Part shown: one piece after another, positions 9,261 to 18,544 of the stretch | How positions within the stretch are numbered: the first letter of the stretch is position 1 | How the letters are laid out: each line of letters starts with the position of its first letter | Source of the DNA: a bacterium | GTDB taxonomy: Bacteria; Babelota; Babeliae; Babelales; RVW-14 | Direction of reading: 5' to 3' | DNA: 64,000 nucleotides | Assembly (NCBI GenBank): GCA_016699045.1 | Contig: CP064957.1 | Span: 558,001-622,000, forward strand | Notes under the pieces: generated by a model | Databases searched by the model: none | Told to the model about the DNA's origin: nothing | The model's input: only the letters and a program-made list of their open reading frames with translations | Made by a program: the position numbers and the translations under genes

Positions 9261-10253
9261 TTACAAAGAATCAATCATGGTACGCATTTGATCAACCGTT
9301 AACCACTGATTATTGTTGCCGCTATGATATTCAAAATCGGGAGCAACAGGACGAGCCTTTGGATGCACATCTTTGGTCGCACCAATCATTTTAAATTCAG
9401 GTTCTATAACATAATAATCATCATATTCGTAGGTATGACGCGCATCTTCGCTTGTAATCATCACCTCATGAATTTTTTCTCCAGGACGGATACCAACACT
9501 ACGCAATGAAACTGCTGGCGCAATAGCTTGAGCCAAATCGGTTACTCTCATTGAAGGAATTTTTTTAACAAAAAGCTCACCGCCTTCCATAATTTCAAAC
9601 GCCTGTAACACCATTTCAACGGCATCTTCAAGCTTTAACCAAAACCGCGTCATGCGTTCATCAGTAATAGGAAGTTCTTCTGCGCCTAACTGGATCAAAT
9701 GCTGAAAAAAAGGAATCACTGAACCACGGCTACCCGCAACATTGCCATAACGAACTACTGCAAAACGCGTCTGGTTAGCGCCGCTATAAACGTTACCGGC
9801 AATAAATAATTTGTCAGAACAAAGTTTGGTTGCACCATACAAATTGATGGGCGCACAGGCTTTGTCAGTACTCAAGGCAATCACTTTTTTAACATGACAA
9901 TCGATAGCAGCATCAATAACATTTTGAGCGCCAAGAATATTTGTTTTAACGGCCTCAAAAGGATTATATTCGCACGACGGCACTTGCTTAAGGGCGGCAG
10001 CATGAACAACCATGTCAATGCCATCAAAGGCACGATAAAGGCGCTCTTTATCGCGTACATCACCAATAAAAAATCTTAATTTTTTATTGCCACGAAACAC
10101 CGGCTTATTAGACATAATAAATTGTTTATATTCGTCGCGAGAAAACACAACGATGCGTTCTAAGTTTGGATATCGTTCAAGCACCATTTCAATAAAAGCA
10201 TTACCAAATGATCCTGTCCCGCCAGTAACCAACAATGAGCGTGCCGTTTTCAT
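9261..10253 (-). CDS. pseB: UDP-GlcNAc 4,6-dehydratase (inverting), first step of pseudaminic acid synthesis
   Basis: This 330-residue extended SDR begins with LLVTGGTGSFGNAF and has IVVFSRDEYKQ, GDVRDKERL, VVHAAALKQVPSCEYNP and STDKACAPINLYGATK, a run of motifs characteristic of PseB/FlaA1. The catalytic Lys and the YxxxK-type pair are present. It converts UDP-GlcNAc to a 4-keto-6-deoxy-L-arabino sugar, which the downstream DegT enzyme would aminate. Its ATG overlaps the fcl stop by four bases (ATGA). Confidence 0.93.
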   Translation of the reverse strand: MKTARSLLVTGGTGSFGNAFIEMVLERYPNLERIVVFSRDEYKQFIMSNKPVFRGNKKLRFFIGDVRDKERLYRAFDGIDMVVHAAALKQVPSCEYNPFEAVKTNILGAQNVIDAAIDCHVKKVIALSTDKACAPINLYGATKLCSDKLFIAGNVYSGANQTRFAVVRYGNVAGSRGSVIPFFQHLIQLGAEELPITDERMTRFWLKLEDAVEMVLQAFEIMEGGELFVKKIPSMRVTDLAQAIAPAVSLRSVGIRPGEKIHEVMITSEDARHTYEYDDYYVIEPEFKMIGATKDVHPKARPVAPDFEYHSGNNNQWLTVDQMRTMIDSL

Positions 10254-11347
10254 AACTTCCCTTCTCTCTTTATTTGAAATTCATTTACTGCAATGTCATG
10301 CACTACATTGGTAGGATTTTTATACGCAGCATACGATGCCATGAGCCCCTCGTCCAAGCTCACGCGCGCCTGCCATCCAAGCTTATTAATCAGTCTGACA
10401 TCAAGGAGCTTTCGCGGTGTCCCATCAGCTTTGGTAGCGTCCCAATGGATAGCCCCCTTAAATCCCACAATTTTTTTTATCATCAGCGCCAAATCACTAA
10501 TTCTAACATCAACACCTGCGCCAACATTAAGAAGCTCTCCAACATCTTGATACGAATGATTGTGCATTAAAAAAATAAGTGCTTGCGCTAAATCATCAAC
10601 ATACAAAAATTCACGGTACGGCGTACCACTGCCCCACAACGTTACGCTTTCTTGCGTAATGCCAAGATGGCCAAGTAAATCTACCCACGTTGCAGCTTGC
10701 ACTTGAAAACCAACTGGATACATCAAAAGATCGCGCTCGACCTCTGCCATTTTACTCATGCTCAGCAACTTGGCAAGATGAAATTTACGTATCAAAGCCG
10801 GCACTACGTGCGATGTTTCAAGATTAAAATTATCGCCGGGTCCATACAAATTAGTCGGCATGACCGAAAAAAAATCGGCGCCATATTGCTCATGATAATA
10901 ACGACACAATTTTATAGCAGCAATTTTTGCCACAGCATACGGCTCGTTAGTCGGCTCAAGCGGTCCTGACAACAAATATTCTTCTTTAAGTGGCTGCGGA
11001 GCGTATTTTGGATAAATACATGATGATCCAAGATTGATTAATTTTTTGACCCCAGAACAATACGCAGCATGAATAACATTGGTCGCAATCATCAAATTGT
11101 CGTACAAAAATTCTGCCTTGTACGTTTCATTAGCAAGAATGCCACCCACTTTGGCAGCAGCCAAAAAAACATATTCTGGTTTTTCATTCTCAAAAAATTG
11201 TTCAACCGCACTTTGGCTACGCAAATCAAGATCGTAAAACGAGCACGTCACAATATTATGATAACCCTTGCTGTACAACGCTTTGAGTAACGCAGAGCCA
11301 ACAAGACCCGCATGCCCGGCAACATAAATTTTTGAAGAATGCAGCAT
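10250..11347 (-). CDS. fcl: GDP-L-fucose synthase (epimerase/reductase)
   Basis: This 365-residue extended SDR carries IYVAGHAGLVGSAL, the YVFLAAAKVGGILANE block, LGSSCIYPKYAPQPL with the catalytic Ser/Cys, and NEPYAVAKIA with the YxxxK pair, all diagnostic of GDP-fucose synthase. It turns GDP-4-keto-6-deoxymannose, the product of Gmd encoded just upstream, into GDP-L-fucose. An AGGAG site precedes the start. It is about 40 residues longer than E. coli Fcl, with an insertion around residues 195-215 and a short C-terminal tail. Confidence 0.93.
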   Translation of the reverse strand: MLHSSKIYVAGHAGLVGSALLKALYSKGYHNIVTCSFYDLDLRSQSAVEQFFENEKPEYVFLAAAKVGGILANETYKAEFLYDNLMIATNVIHAAYCSGVKKLINLGSSCIYPKYAPQPLKEEYLLSGPLEPTNEPYAVAKIAAIKLCRYYHEQYGADFFSVMPTNLYGPGDNFNLETSHVVPALIRKFHLAKLLSMSKMAEVERDLLMYPVGFQVQAATWVDLLGHLGITQESVTLWGSGTPYREFLYVDDLAQALIFLMHNHSYQDVGELLNVGAGVDVRISDLALMIKKIVGFKGAIHWDATKADGTPRKLLDVRLINKLGWQARVSLDEGLMASYAAYKNPTNVVHDIAVNEFQIKREGKL

Positions 11348-11352
11348 AGCTC

Positions 11353-12501
11353 CTACCCAACCGTATGTTGTTGAAATGAAACATTATGCGTTGTGTACGC
11401 AAAATCTTTTTGTTTACACGCGGTAATACCAGCGCCAACCGGCACAAGATCAGCAAATTTTAAATCATAGTCAACCATAATATTGATCAATTCATCAAAA
11501 GAAACGCGCGGCTGCCAGCCTAAATTTTTTTGCGCTTTACTAATATCTGCCTGTAAAAAGTCTACTTCGCACGGCCTAAAATAACGCGGGTCGATTTGAA
11601 TCACTTCATCACCCGTTTTAAAAAAGCGCGCCCAGGCGGCTGTGCAACTTTTTACTAATCCTTTTTGTTCCACACCTTGCCCACGCCACTCAAGCTCAAG
11701 ACCAGCATACGTAAACGCTTTTTCTACAAATTCTTTGACTGAATAACTGGTGCCCGTGCCCACCACATAATCATCGGGTTTACCGTCTTGCAACATAAGC
11801 CACATCATTTCAACATATTCTGGCGCAAAACCCCAATCGCGTTTTGCATCAAGATTTCCCAAATACAACGCGCGCTGTTTGCCAGCAAGCATGTTGGCAA
11901 CGGCCCTGGTAATTTTGCGTGTTACAAATGTTTCGCCACGACGCGGGCTTTCGTGATTAAATAAAATACCATTGCACGCAAACATGTTGTACGAAGCGCG
12001 ATAGTTAACGGTCATCCAGTAGGCATAAACTTTTGCCGCTGCGTAAGGACTTTGTGGCGCAAAGGAAGTTGTTTCGTGCTGGGGCGGGCAAGCTGATCCA
12101 AACATTTCTGATGATGACGCTTGATAAAAACGTGCGGTGCTCCCACTGCGACGCAATGCTTCCAAAAGACGCGTGGTCCCAAGGCCGGTCACATTGCCAG
12201 TGTACTCGGGCATATCGAATGAAACTTTAACATGCGACTGAGCTCCCAAATGATACACCTCATCAGGCTGAATCGAATAAATCAGTTGCGTCAAAACACC
12301 AGCATCACTTAAATCACCATAATGCAAAAACAAACGTGCTTGAATTTCATGCGGATCTTGATAAATGTGGTCAATGCGCTGCGTGTTAAAACTTGAAGCA
12401 CGGCGAATGATACCGTGAACTTGATACCCTTTTGAAAGTAAAAATTCGGCCAGGTACGAACCATCTTGCCCGGTAATTCCGGTAATTAATGCTTTCTTCA
12501 T
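11353..12501 (-). CDS. gmd: GDP-mannose 4,6-dehydratase
   Basis: The start is the ATG at 12501 with AAGGAG upstream, because the open frame before it has no site. The protein (382 residues) begins MKKALITGITGQDGSYLAEF and has GIIRRASSFNTQRIDHIY, HLGAQSHVKVSF, ASSSEMFG and SPYAAAKVYAYW (YxxxK), with a late HESPRRGETFVTRKI block, all typical of Gmd. It makes GDP-4-keto-6-deoxymannose from GDP-mannose, the substrate of Fcl next door. It is the first gene of the 12.5-kb operon. Confidence 0.95.
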   Translation of the reverse strand: MKKALITGITGQDGSYLAEFLLSKGYQVHGIIRRASSFNTQRIDHIYQDPHEIQARLFLHYGDLSDAGVLTQLIYSIQPDEVYHLGAQSHVKVSFDMPEYTGNVTGLGTTRLLEALRRSGSTARFYQASSSEMFGSACPPQHETTSFAPQSPYAAAKVYAYWMTVNYRASYNMFACNGILFNHESPRRGETFVTRKITRAVANMLAGKQRALYLGNLDAKRDWGFAPEYVEMMWLMLQDGKPDDYVVGTGTSYSVKEFVEKAFTYAGLELEWRGQGVEQKGLVKSCTAAWARFFKTGDEVIQIDPRYFRPCEVDFLQADISKAQKNLGWQPRVSFDELINIMVDYDLKFADLVPVGAGITACKQKDFAYTTHNVSFQQHTVG

Positions 12502-12540
12502 AAGCCTCTCCTTGCAGATGCATGGTTTTTTATTCTTCAG

Positions 12541-12569
12541 AATGTAGCGCAATCACTCCACCTTGTCCA
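12541..12569 (-). promoter_or_regulatory. sigma70-type promoter of the gmd glycan operon
   Basis: On the minus strand TGGACA (12569-12564) is separated by 17 bases from TACATT (12546-12541). This closely matches the -35/-10 consensus, and it lies 40 bases upstream of gmd. The 12 bases AATGTAGCGCAA, read on the plus strand at 12541-12552, recur at 42500-42511 in front of the LexA-like repressor gene. Confidence 0.55.
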
Positions 12570-12693
12570 TGAGGCTTATCTTTGGAAATTTCTTATTTTT
12601 TAAATTTATTGAAATTGACTCACCATTTTGGCTATTTTTTCAATAACTATCTCTCAGTGCACTTGTTCTGAATTTTTTAAGGAAGGAATTGTA

Positions 12694-14487
12694 ATGACCA
12701 GTTACATAAAATGTTTGTTCTTTTTATTATCATTTGCATCAAACGCTCATGGCTTTAAGCTACCTTTTAGATCTCCCCAAGAACAACCAAAAATCGAACA
12801 TCCTGTACAAAAAACAGCACCATCACCAAAACGCTCCAAAGAACTCCTTCCAACTCCCCCAGGACTTGCAATACCAACTCACTCAAAACCAGCTATAAAA
12901 CCAGAAGCAAAAAAAGAAACTACATGGTCTCAAAAAATCAAATCGATAAAAACACAAGCAATAGCAAAATATGGGAGCGGATCACGAAGCAGTTATCAAA
13001 CAAAACAAGCAACACCAGTTCAACCCAGTGCTGTTTATACACCACCGATACCAACACCCAAAACAGACGCCAAACCAAATCAAGCAACACCTGCACCAAC
13101 TCAACGCCCTACCCCACAAACAGAAGCACACGCTCAACTACAAACAGCATGGCAAAAAGATTACCAAAATCTACAAAAATTAAGTAAAAAATCAGATAAA
13201 ATACTCGATGATCTTCAAAAGGAAGGCAGTGTTTACGCAAAAAATCTTAATGACCGCGCAGTACGCGCAGCACATGGCAAACTTTCTCCAGATGAGCAAA
13301 AACTCATTGGCCAACTTTCTCCAGAAGAAGCCGCTGTATTAAAAAAATTATCAAACAATATAGCAAATAAACAAGATCCAATTAAAGGCCTTACCTACGA
13401 AGAAGCAAAAAAATGGGAAGAAATCTCTGCTCTAAAGTTAAGTAAAGGCATTGATCAAAAATTCAACGAACTTCGAGAAAAATCTATCGCTATCTCAAAT
13501 AAAGTTATGGAAGCAGACAAAAAAGAAAATATATCAAAAAATACACTCGCTCTAGAAGAAAAATCAATAAAAATTATGCAAGAAAAAATTAATACCAAGC
13601 AAATTGATCAGGCAACTCTTGGTATGATTCAACAAGGTAATCCATCCGCAACAATACAAGTTAAACGACTTGAAAATTTCAACAAAAATTCCGCTAATGA
13701 AAAAAAAATAGAAGATATGCAGAAAAAATTACAGCAAAAATTAATGCTGCCAGCAAAACGCTCAAAACTAAATACAGAACTTACAGAAGCCCTAAAACAA
13801 CGAGATCAACTAGGAATAGAATACAAAAAACTCTATAAACCAAAAGCTGAAGATGCAACTATTGGTTTACCTCCTCATATGATACAAGCTAAAAAAGAAG
13901 CACAAGACATTCTTCGCCCAGTATCTCAACTCATGGGAGAAGATAATGCTCGAGAAAAAGCAGGCCTACCAAAACTAAATACTCAAAAAATTAAAGATCT
14001 CGAAGCACAGGCAAAAGCAATAACCGATAAAGCTCAGCGAACATGGGATGACGACTTAGCAGTAAAAAAAATTCAAGCAGCAAAAGAAAAAGGAATCGTT
14101 AACAAAAACGATCTTGCTAGAATTGAGGGCGATAGTGCACCCGTAGGTTTACAAGCAAGTCGACTTCAAAACCTACAAGACATTAAAAAATATGACACAG
14201 AAATACAACGGCTCCAACAAGAAAAGCCAACTAAAGAAAATCAAGAGCAACTCGCAACAGCCAAAAAGCAAAAAGAATATTTTGAAAAAGAAGGAATAGC
14301 TCTCTTTAAACCATATAAAAAGCCTGAAGAACCAGTAATGCCGCAAAAACCTGTCTTGCCACCTCGTCCACAACCAACTCAAACAGCAAAAAGAATTCAG
14401 CAAAAAAACCCTTTATCTGCAGCGCCTCAGGGAAAAAGACAACGAGACTCTCTTGCCCCAATGCGTAGCGATGAATATAATCCTTAA
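12694..14487 (+). CDS. secreted Lys/Gln/Pro-rich coiled-coil protein of unknown function
   Basis: I set the start at ATG 12694, seven bases after AAGGAAGGA. The upstream in-frame ATG has no site and would bury the signal peptide. The protein (597 residues) starts MTSYIKCLFFLLSFASNAHG, a clear Sec signal. It continues with a Pro/Lys/Thr-rich stretch to about residue 145, a long charged helical region (about 150-540) with coiled-coil character, and a proline-rich tail. SPDEQKLIGQLSPEEAAVL looks like a short internal repeat. No domain is recognised. The extreme Lys and Gln content fits an exported structural or host-directed protein. It ends convergently, overlapping the flippase gene by four bases. 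Confidence 0.7.
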   Translation: MTSYIKCLFFLLSFASNAHGFKLPFRSPQEQPKIEHPVQKTAPSPKRSKELLPTPPGLAIPTHSKPAIKPEAKKETTWSQKIKSIKTQAIAKYGSGSRSSYQTKQATPVQPSAVYTPPIPTPKTDAKPNQATPAPTQRPTPQTEAHAQLQTAWQKDYQNLQKLSKKSDKILDDLQKEGSVYAKNLNDRAVRAAHGKLSPDEQKLIGQLSPEEAAVLKKLSNNIANKQDPIKGLTYEEAKKWEEISALKLSKGIDQKFNELREKSIAISNKVMEADKKENISKNTLALEEKSIKIMQEKINTKQIDQATLGMIQQGNPSATIQVKRLENFNKNSANEKKIEDMQKKLQQKLMLPAKRSKLNTELTEALKQRDQLGIEYKKLYKPKAEDATIGLPPHMIQAKKEAQDILRPVSQLMGEDNAREKAGLPKLNTQKIKDLEAQAKAITDKAQRTWDDDLAVKKIQAAKEKGIVNKNDLARIEGDSAPVGLQASRLQNLQDIKKYDTEIQRLQQEKPTKENQEQLATAKKQKEYFEKEGIALFKPYKKPEEPVMPQKPVLPPRPQPTQTAKRIQQKNPLSAAPQGKRQRDSLAPMRSDEYNP

Positions 14488-16244
14488 TAATCTGCAGTAG
14501 CACCAACGGGCGATTGTAAAAGGTCGCCCGTCACTATTTGAGCCCGCACTTGCGTCACACAACCACCATCAACTTTATAAACCACATCACAGCGTTCAAT
14601 GGTCGACAGGCGATGGGCAATAATAATCAATGTTTTATTACGATCAACTTGATAAATTTCATCCATGATATGTTCTTCGGTTTGATTATCCAGCGACGAC
14701 GTAGCCTCATCCAACACTAGAATTTCTGGGTTACCGTACAGCGCACGAGCAATGGCAATTCGCTGTTTTTGACCGCCGCTCACATTAATGCCGCCTTCGC
14801 CAAGGCGCGTATGAATACCATCTTTGGTCAATAAAAAATCGTACATGCGAGCTTTTTGCAGCACATCAATAATCATCGCTTCATCAAAATCACGTCCACA
14901 AATTACGTTTTCTGCTACCGTTCCATGAAATAAATAAACGTCTTGTGGAATATAGCCAATCTTGCGCCGCCAATGTTTCAAATTTTCTTGCGTAAGCCGC
15001 ACGTCATCAATGTAAATACCACCTTCTTGTGGCACAAACAAACCCATAATAATATCGGCTATGGTGCTCTTGCCCGCACCACTTTCGCCAACAAAACCAA
15101 CCCTCAAGCCTTTTTGTAAAACCAGATTCACCGCTTTGAGTACCTGCGCTTTAGGACCATACGCAAAAGAAAGATTCTTTAATTCGATGGTACGATCAAA
15201 CGCGATATCTTGGTTGCCCAATTCTTCATAATCATGCTGCAAAAAATCATACACCGGTTGTAAGACATGTTTACTAAACATAATTTGATTATAGCCCGTT
15301 ACCAATTTATTAATCGATGGCAAGAAACGATAAAAAGCAAGCGCATACATTGAAACCATAGGAATCACACATTGAGCATCATTGTAACGATCAACAACAT
15401 ACATAATTGCCGATACTAACAAAGAAAAACCTATCGTTTCTAAAATAAACCGCGGCAAGCCTTGCCACACAGCATTGACGGTATTTGCTCGCGCAAGGCC
15501 CAACGTTGCAACTGAAAAACGATCTTGAATAAGCTTGTTATTTGAAATCAACTTAAGAAATTTAAAATTACAAAAAGAAGCATTATACGTCATTCCTAAT
15601 TGTTCGGAGTATTTTTTACTTTCAAGCCCTGCCTGCGTAATTTTGTGAGTAAAAGCCCTCAGAACAATAATTACTTTGGCAACAAGTACCATACTTAGCA
15701 CAAGCGTCATCTTCCAATTGACATAAAACAACATGCTATAAATACAAATTATCGTAAAAATTTCTGCAAACATCATTAATAACGTAGAAATTATCTGCGT
15801 AATATTTGACGAATATGCCAAAATAACATGACTGATTGCCGTCGATGTCTTTTGCACAAAATCTCGATAGGTAAATTGTAGATAGCGCTCAAAGAGCCGA
15901 CTAGCAAAATAATGCTGCCGCATGTGAGCAAATTTGTTGGTGTAATAAATATGCACCACATTTAATACCGCACGTACAAAATAAAAGGCCAATAAAACAA
16001 AACCTAACAAAAGTACCACATCGCTGGACTGCGAAAAACCAAACATATCATAGATTTTTCCAAGAATTCTACTTGTTGCTATGGAATGAAAATTGGTTGC
16101 TACTGAAATAAAAATCATGATTGCGGAAATGCTTAATGTTTCGACAACCGAAACAAGAATTGACGAAAGCAACAAAATACCAATAACTTTTTTGTCTCGT
16201 CGAGTAAAAAGCTTATTTAAAACACCAAACAAAGAACTCTTCAT
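14484..16244 (-). CDS. MsbA/PglK-type ABC flippase (fused membrane and ATPase domains)
   Basis: From ATG 16244 (GGGAG site eight bases upstream) the protein has about 586 residues. Six hydrophobic segments occupy residues 1-300. The ATPase half shows Walker A GESGAGKST, Q-loop GYIPQDVYLF, signature NVSGGQKQR, Walker B ILVLDEATSSLD and H-loop IIAHRLSTI. This is the type IV exporter layout used for lipid A (MsbA) or lipid-linked glycans (PglK). Among sugar-nucleotide and glycosyltransferase genes, export of lipid-linked saccharide is the likely job. It is convergent with the preceding gene. Confidence 0.88.
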   Translation of the reverse strand: MKSSLFGVLNKLFTRRDKKVIGILLLSSILVSVVETLSISAIMIFISVATNFHSIATSRILGKIYDMFGFSQSSDVVLLLGFVLLAFYFVRAVLNVVHIYYTNKFAHMRQHYFASRLFERYLQFTYRDFVQKTSTAISHVILAYSSNITQIISTLLMMFAEIFTIICIYSMLFYVNWKMTLVLSMVLVAKVIIVLRAFTHKITQAGLESKKYSEQLGMTYNASFCNFKFLKLISNNKLIQDRFSVATLGLARANTVNAVWQGLPRFILETIGFSLLVSAIMYVVDRYNDAQCVIPMVSMYALAFYRFLPSINKLVTGYNQIMFSKHVLQPVYDFLQHDYEELGNQDIAFDRTIELKNLSFAYGPKAQVLKAVNLVLQKGLRVGFVGESGAGKSTIADIIMGLFVPQEGGIYIDDVRLTQENLKHWRRKIGYIPQDVYLFHGTVAENVICGRDFDEAMIIDVLQKARMYDFLLTKDGIHTRLGEGGINVSGGQKQRIAIARALYGNPEILVLDEATSSLDNQTEEHIMDEIYQVDRNKTLIIIAHRLSTIERCDVVYKVDGGCVTQVRAQIVTGDLLQSPVGATADY

Positions 16245-16367
16245 AACCCAAACTCCCATGCCTTTTCAAAAAGGACAAATGCGGTATGCTGTTTTTAAAT
16301 AATTTCTCAAGAAAAAAGAGAATAAAATTGAGCATATCTCGTTCACGGAAAAAAGAAAGGCTATGTC

Positions 16368-17369
16368 ATGAAGGGCCCTGTGATCTCGAATAAGAAAATT
16401 TTAGTAACCGGTGGCGCCGGTTTTCTCGGTACCACGCTCTGCAAAAAACTTCTGGCGATGGGCAACGATGTTATCGCACTCGACAATCTTTATACTGGCC
16501 GTCAAGACAACGTACAATTACTGCAAAAAAACCCACACTTCACGTTCATTAACCATGATATTATTGAACCAATCAGTATGCACGCTGATCTTATTTTTAA
16601 TTTAGCCTGCCCCGCCTCACCGCCGCACTATCAACGAGATCCCATCTTCACCACCAAAACAAGCGTGCTGGGCGCACTGAATATGCTCGAACTTGCACGT
16701 ACCAACAATGCACGCATTTTACAAGCCTCAACAAGCGAAGTCTATGGCGACCCTGAACAACACCCGCAAACGGAACACTACCGCGGCAGCGTAAACCCCA
16801 TCGGTATTCGCGCGTGCTACGACGAAGGCAAGCGCTGCGCTGAGTCGCTCTTTTTTGATTACCACCGCATGCACCATGTAGCAATCAAAGTTGTCAGAAT
16901 TTTTAATACTTACGGCCCACACATGGACCCGCTGGACGGCCGCGTGGTCAGCAATTTTATTATGCAAGCACTCAGCAACCAACCGCTCACGATGTACGGC
17001 GATGGCTCGCAAACACGCTCATTTTGTTTTGTTGACGATCTTGTTGATGGCATGATTGCCATGATGGCAAGCCCTGCATCATTTTTAGGGCCGGTAAACT
17101 TAGGCAACCCAATCGAATTTACCATGCGCGAACTTGCAGAAATTGTTCTGGAATTAACACACAGCAGCTCTTCACTTATTTTTTTACCGCTACCACAAGA
17201 CGACCCACTACAGCGCAAACCAGACATCACGCTGGCGCGCGAACAGCTTGGCTGGGAACCACGCATAGCGCTCCGCGAAGGACTTGCTCAAACGATTCCT
17301 TATTTTGCAAATCTTTTACAGCCACAAAAAAAAGTCGTTCACGCTTTTAACCATGAGCAATACTCTTGA
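16368..17369 (+). CDS. UDP-glucuronate decarboxylase-type NAD-dependent epimerase (UXS family)
   Basis: This 333-residue extended SDR has the start KILVTGGAGFLGTTL, IFNLACPASPPHYQRDP, QASTSEVYGDPEQHPQ and the catalytic YDEGKRCAE. These blocks define UDP-glucuronic acid decarboxylases (UDP-xylose synthases). It would convert UDP-glucuronate, made by the Ugd encoded at 27.5 kb, to UDP-xylose or its 4-keto intermediate. AAAGG precedes the start. The next gene starts on a TTGA overlap, so the two are coupled. Confidence 0.9.
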   Translation: MKGPVISNKKILVTGGAGFLGTTLCKKLLAMGNDVIALDNLYTGRQDNVQLLQKNPHFTFINHDIIEPISMHADLIFNLACPASPPHYQRDPIFTTKTSVLGALNMLELARTNNARILQASTSEVYGDPEQHPQTEHYRGSVNPIGIRACYDEGKRCAESLFFDYHRMHHVAIKVVRIFNTYGPHMDPLDGRVVSNFIMQALSNQPLTMYGDGSQTRSFCFVDDLVDGMIAMMASPASFLGPVNLGNPIEFTMRELAEIVLELTHSSSSLIFLPLPQDDPLQRKPDITLAREQLGWEPRIALREGLAQTIPYFANLLQPQKKVVHAFNHEQYS

Positions 17370-18538
17370 ATATTGCGATTGCCGCCGGCGGCAGATTTCA
17401 TGCCTTTCATTTGGCAAACCAACTTGCACAACGAAACAGCCTAAAAAAGCTGTTTACGTTTTATTACACCAAAAACGATCATACACTTGTGCCTCCCAAC
17501 TTGGTTTCTAACAACCAGTGGTGCCAAATTATTGATACCTGCTTTTGTAAATTACGTTTAAGCTCATTTCTTAATCCATCAACATTTAACAATCTTAAAG
17601 ACAATTTTTTTGACTACTGCATGAGCAAAGAAATTCCGCGATTAGGCCACTTGGATCTTTTTATCGGCTGGGCAAACTACACACTTTTTAGCATACCGGC
17701 CATAAAAAAAACTGGTGCAAAAATTATTATTGAATCGGGCTCGTGCCATATTTTGACGCAAATGCGCATCTTACACAACGAATACGCACGCCATGGCCTA
17801 ACTTTCCCGCCCATCAATCAGCGCATTATCAACAAGATGCTGGCTGAGTATGAACAAGCGGACTACATCATGACGCTCTCGCAATTTGCTCGCCAAAGTT
17901 TTATCGACCAGGGCATACGACCAGAAAAAGTTTTATGCCTGCCGTGCGGCATGGATGTTTCTTATTTTGCCGCGCAGGCACCAGCAAAAGACCCAACAAA
18001 TTTTCGCGTTATTTTTGTTGGCTTGGCAGGCGTGCGCAAAGGTGTGCATTATCTGATTGAAGCATGGCAACAGTTGAATTTGCCACCGGCGTCAACTGAA
18101 CTTTTAATTGTCGGCAACGTACAAAAAGATTTAAACCACGTACTTGCAAAAATGTCCGTACCCACCAATGTTCGTTTTTTTGGCTCAACCACGCGCGCAA
18201 CATTGCGCACCCTGTACCAAGGCTCGGATCTATTTGTACTACCATCACTTGAAGATGGCTTTGGGATGGTAATCGGTGAGGCCATGGCGGCCGGCCTGCC
18301 GGTTGTGTGTACCACCAGCACGGGAGCGCCCGACATGATTACCGATGACATTGAAGGCTTTTTGGTACCACCAGCAAACAGCGAAGCACTCGCAGAAAAA
18401 ATTTTGAACATTTATACAAACGTAGAACTACGAACAGCAATGGGCCAGGCAGCACAAAAAACTATCCAAAACTTTACGTGGGATATTTACGGCAGGCGCG
18501 TTTACGAACTGTACCAAAACTTGATAGCAAAAAAATAA
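17366..18538 (+). CDS. GT4-family glycosyltransferase
   Basis: The frame starts at TTG (17366) overlapping the TGA of the UXS gene and reads MNIAIAAGGRFHAFHL. The 390-residue protein has the GT-B plan: an N-terminal acceptor domain, then VIFVGLAGVRKGVHYLIEA, LFVLPSLEDGFGMVIGEAMA (the ExFGxxxxE nucleotide-sugar site, about residues 285-300) and GFLVPPAN. Retaining transfer from a nucleotide sugar onto a lipid-linked or polysaccharide acceptor is expected. Donor and acceptor are unknown. The rare TTG start is supported by coupling only. Confidence 0.85.
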   Translation: MNIAIAAGGRFHAFHLANQLAQRNSLKKLFTFYYTKNDHTLVPPNLVSNNQWCQIIDTCFCKLRLSSFLNPSTFNNLKDNFFDYCMSKEIPRLGHLDLFIGWANYTLFSIPAIKKTGAKIIIESGSCHILTQMRILHNEYARHGLTFPPINQRIINKMLAEYEQADYIMTLSQFARQSFIDQGIRPEKVLCLPCGMDVSYFAAQAPAKDPTNFRVIFVGLAGVRKGVHYLIEAWQQLNLPPASTELLIVGNVQKDLNHVLAKMSVPTNVRFFGSTTRATLRTLYQGSDLFVLPSLEDGFGMVIGEAMAAGLPVVCTTSTGAPDMITDDIEGFLVPPANSEALAEKILNIYTNVELRTAMGQAAQKTIQNFTWDIYGRRVYELYQNLIAKK

Positions 18539-18544
18539 TTGATC

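Noticed and set aside
12928..13187. Alternative-frame open stretches within the secreted Lys/Gln-rich gene
   Set aside because: The A- and C-rich low-complexity codons leave all forward frames open; only the main frame has a ribosome-binding site and signal peptide.
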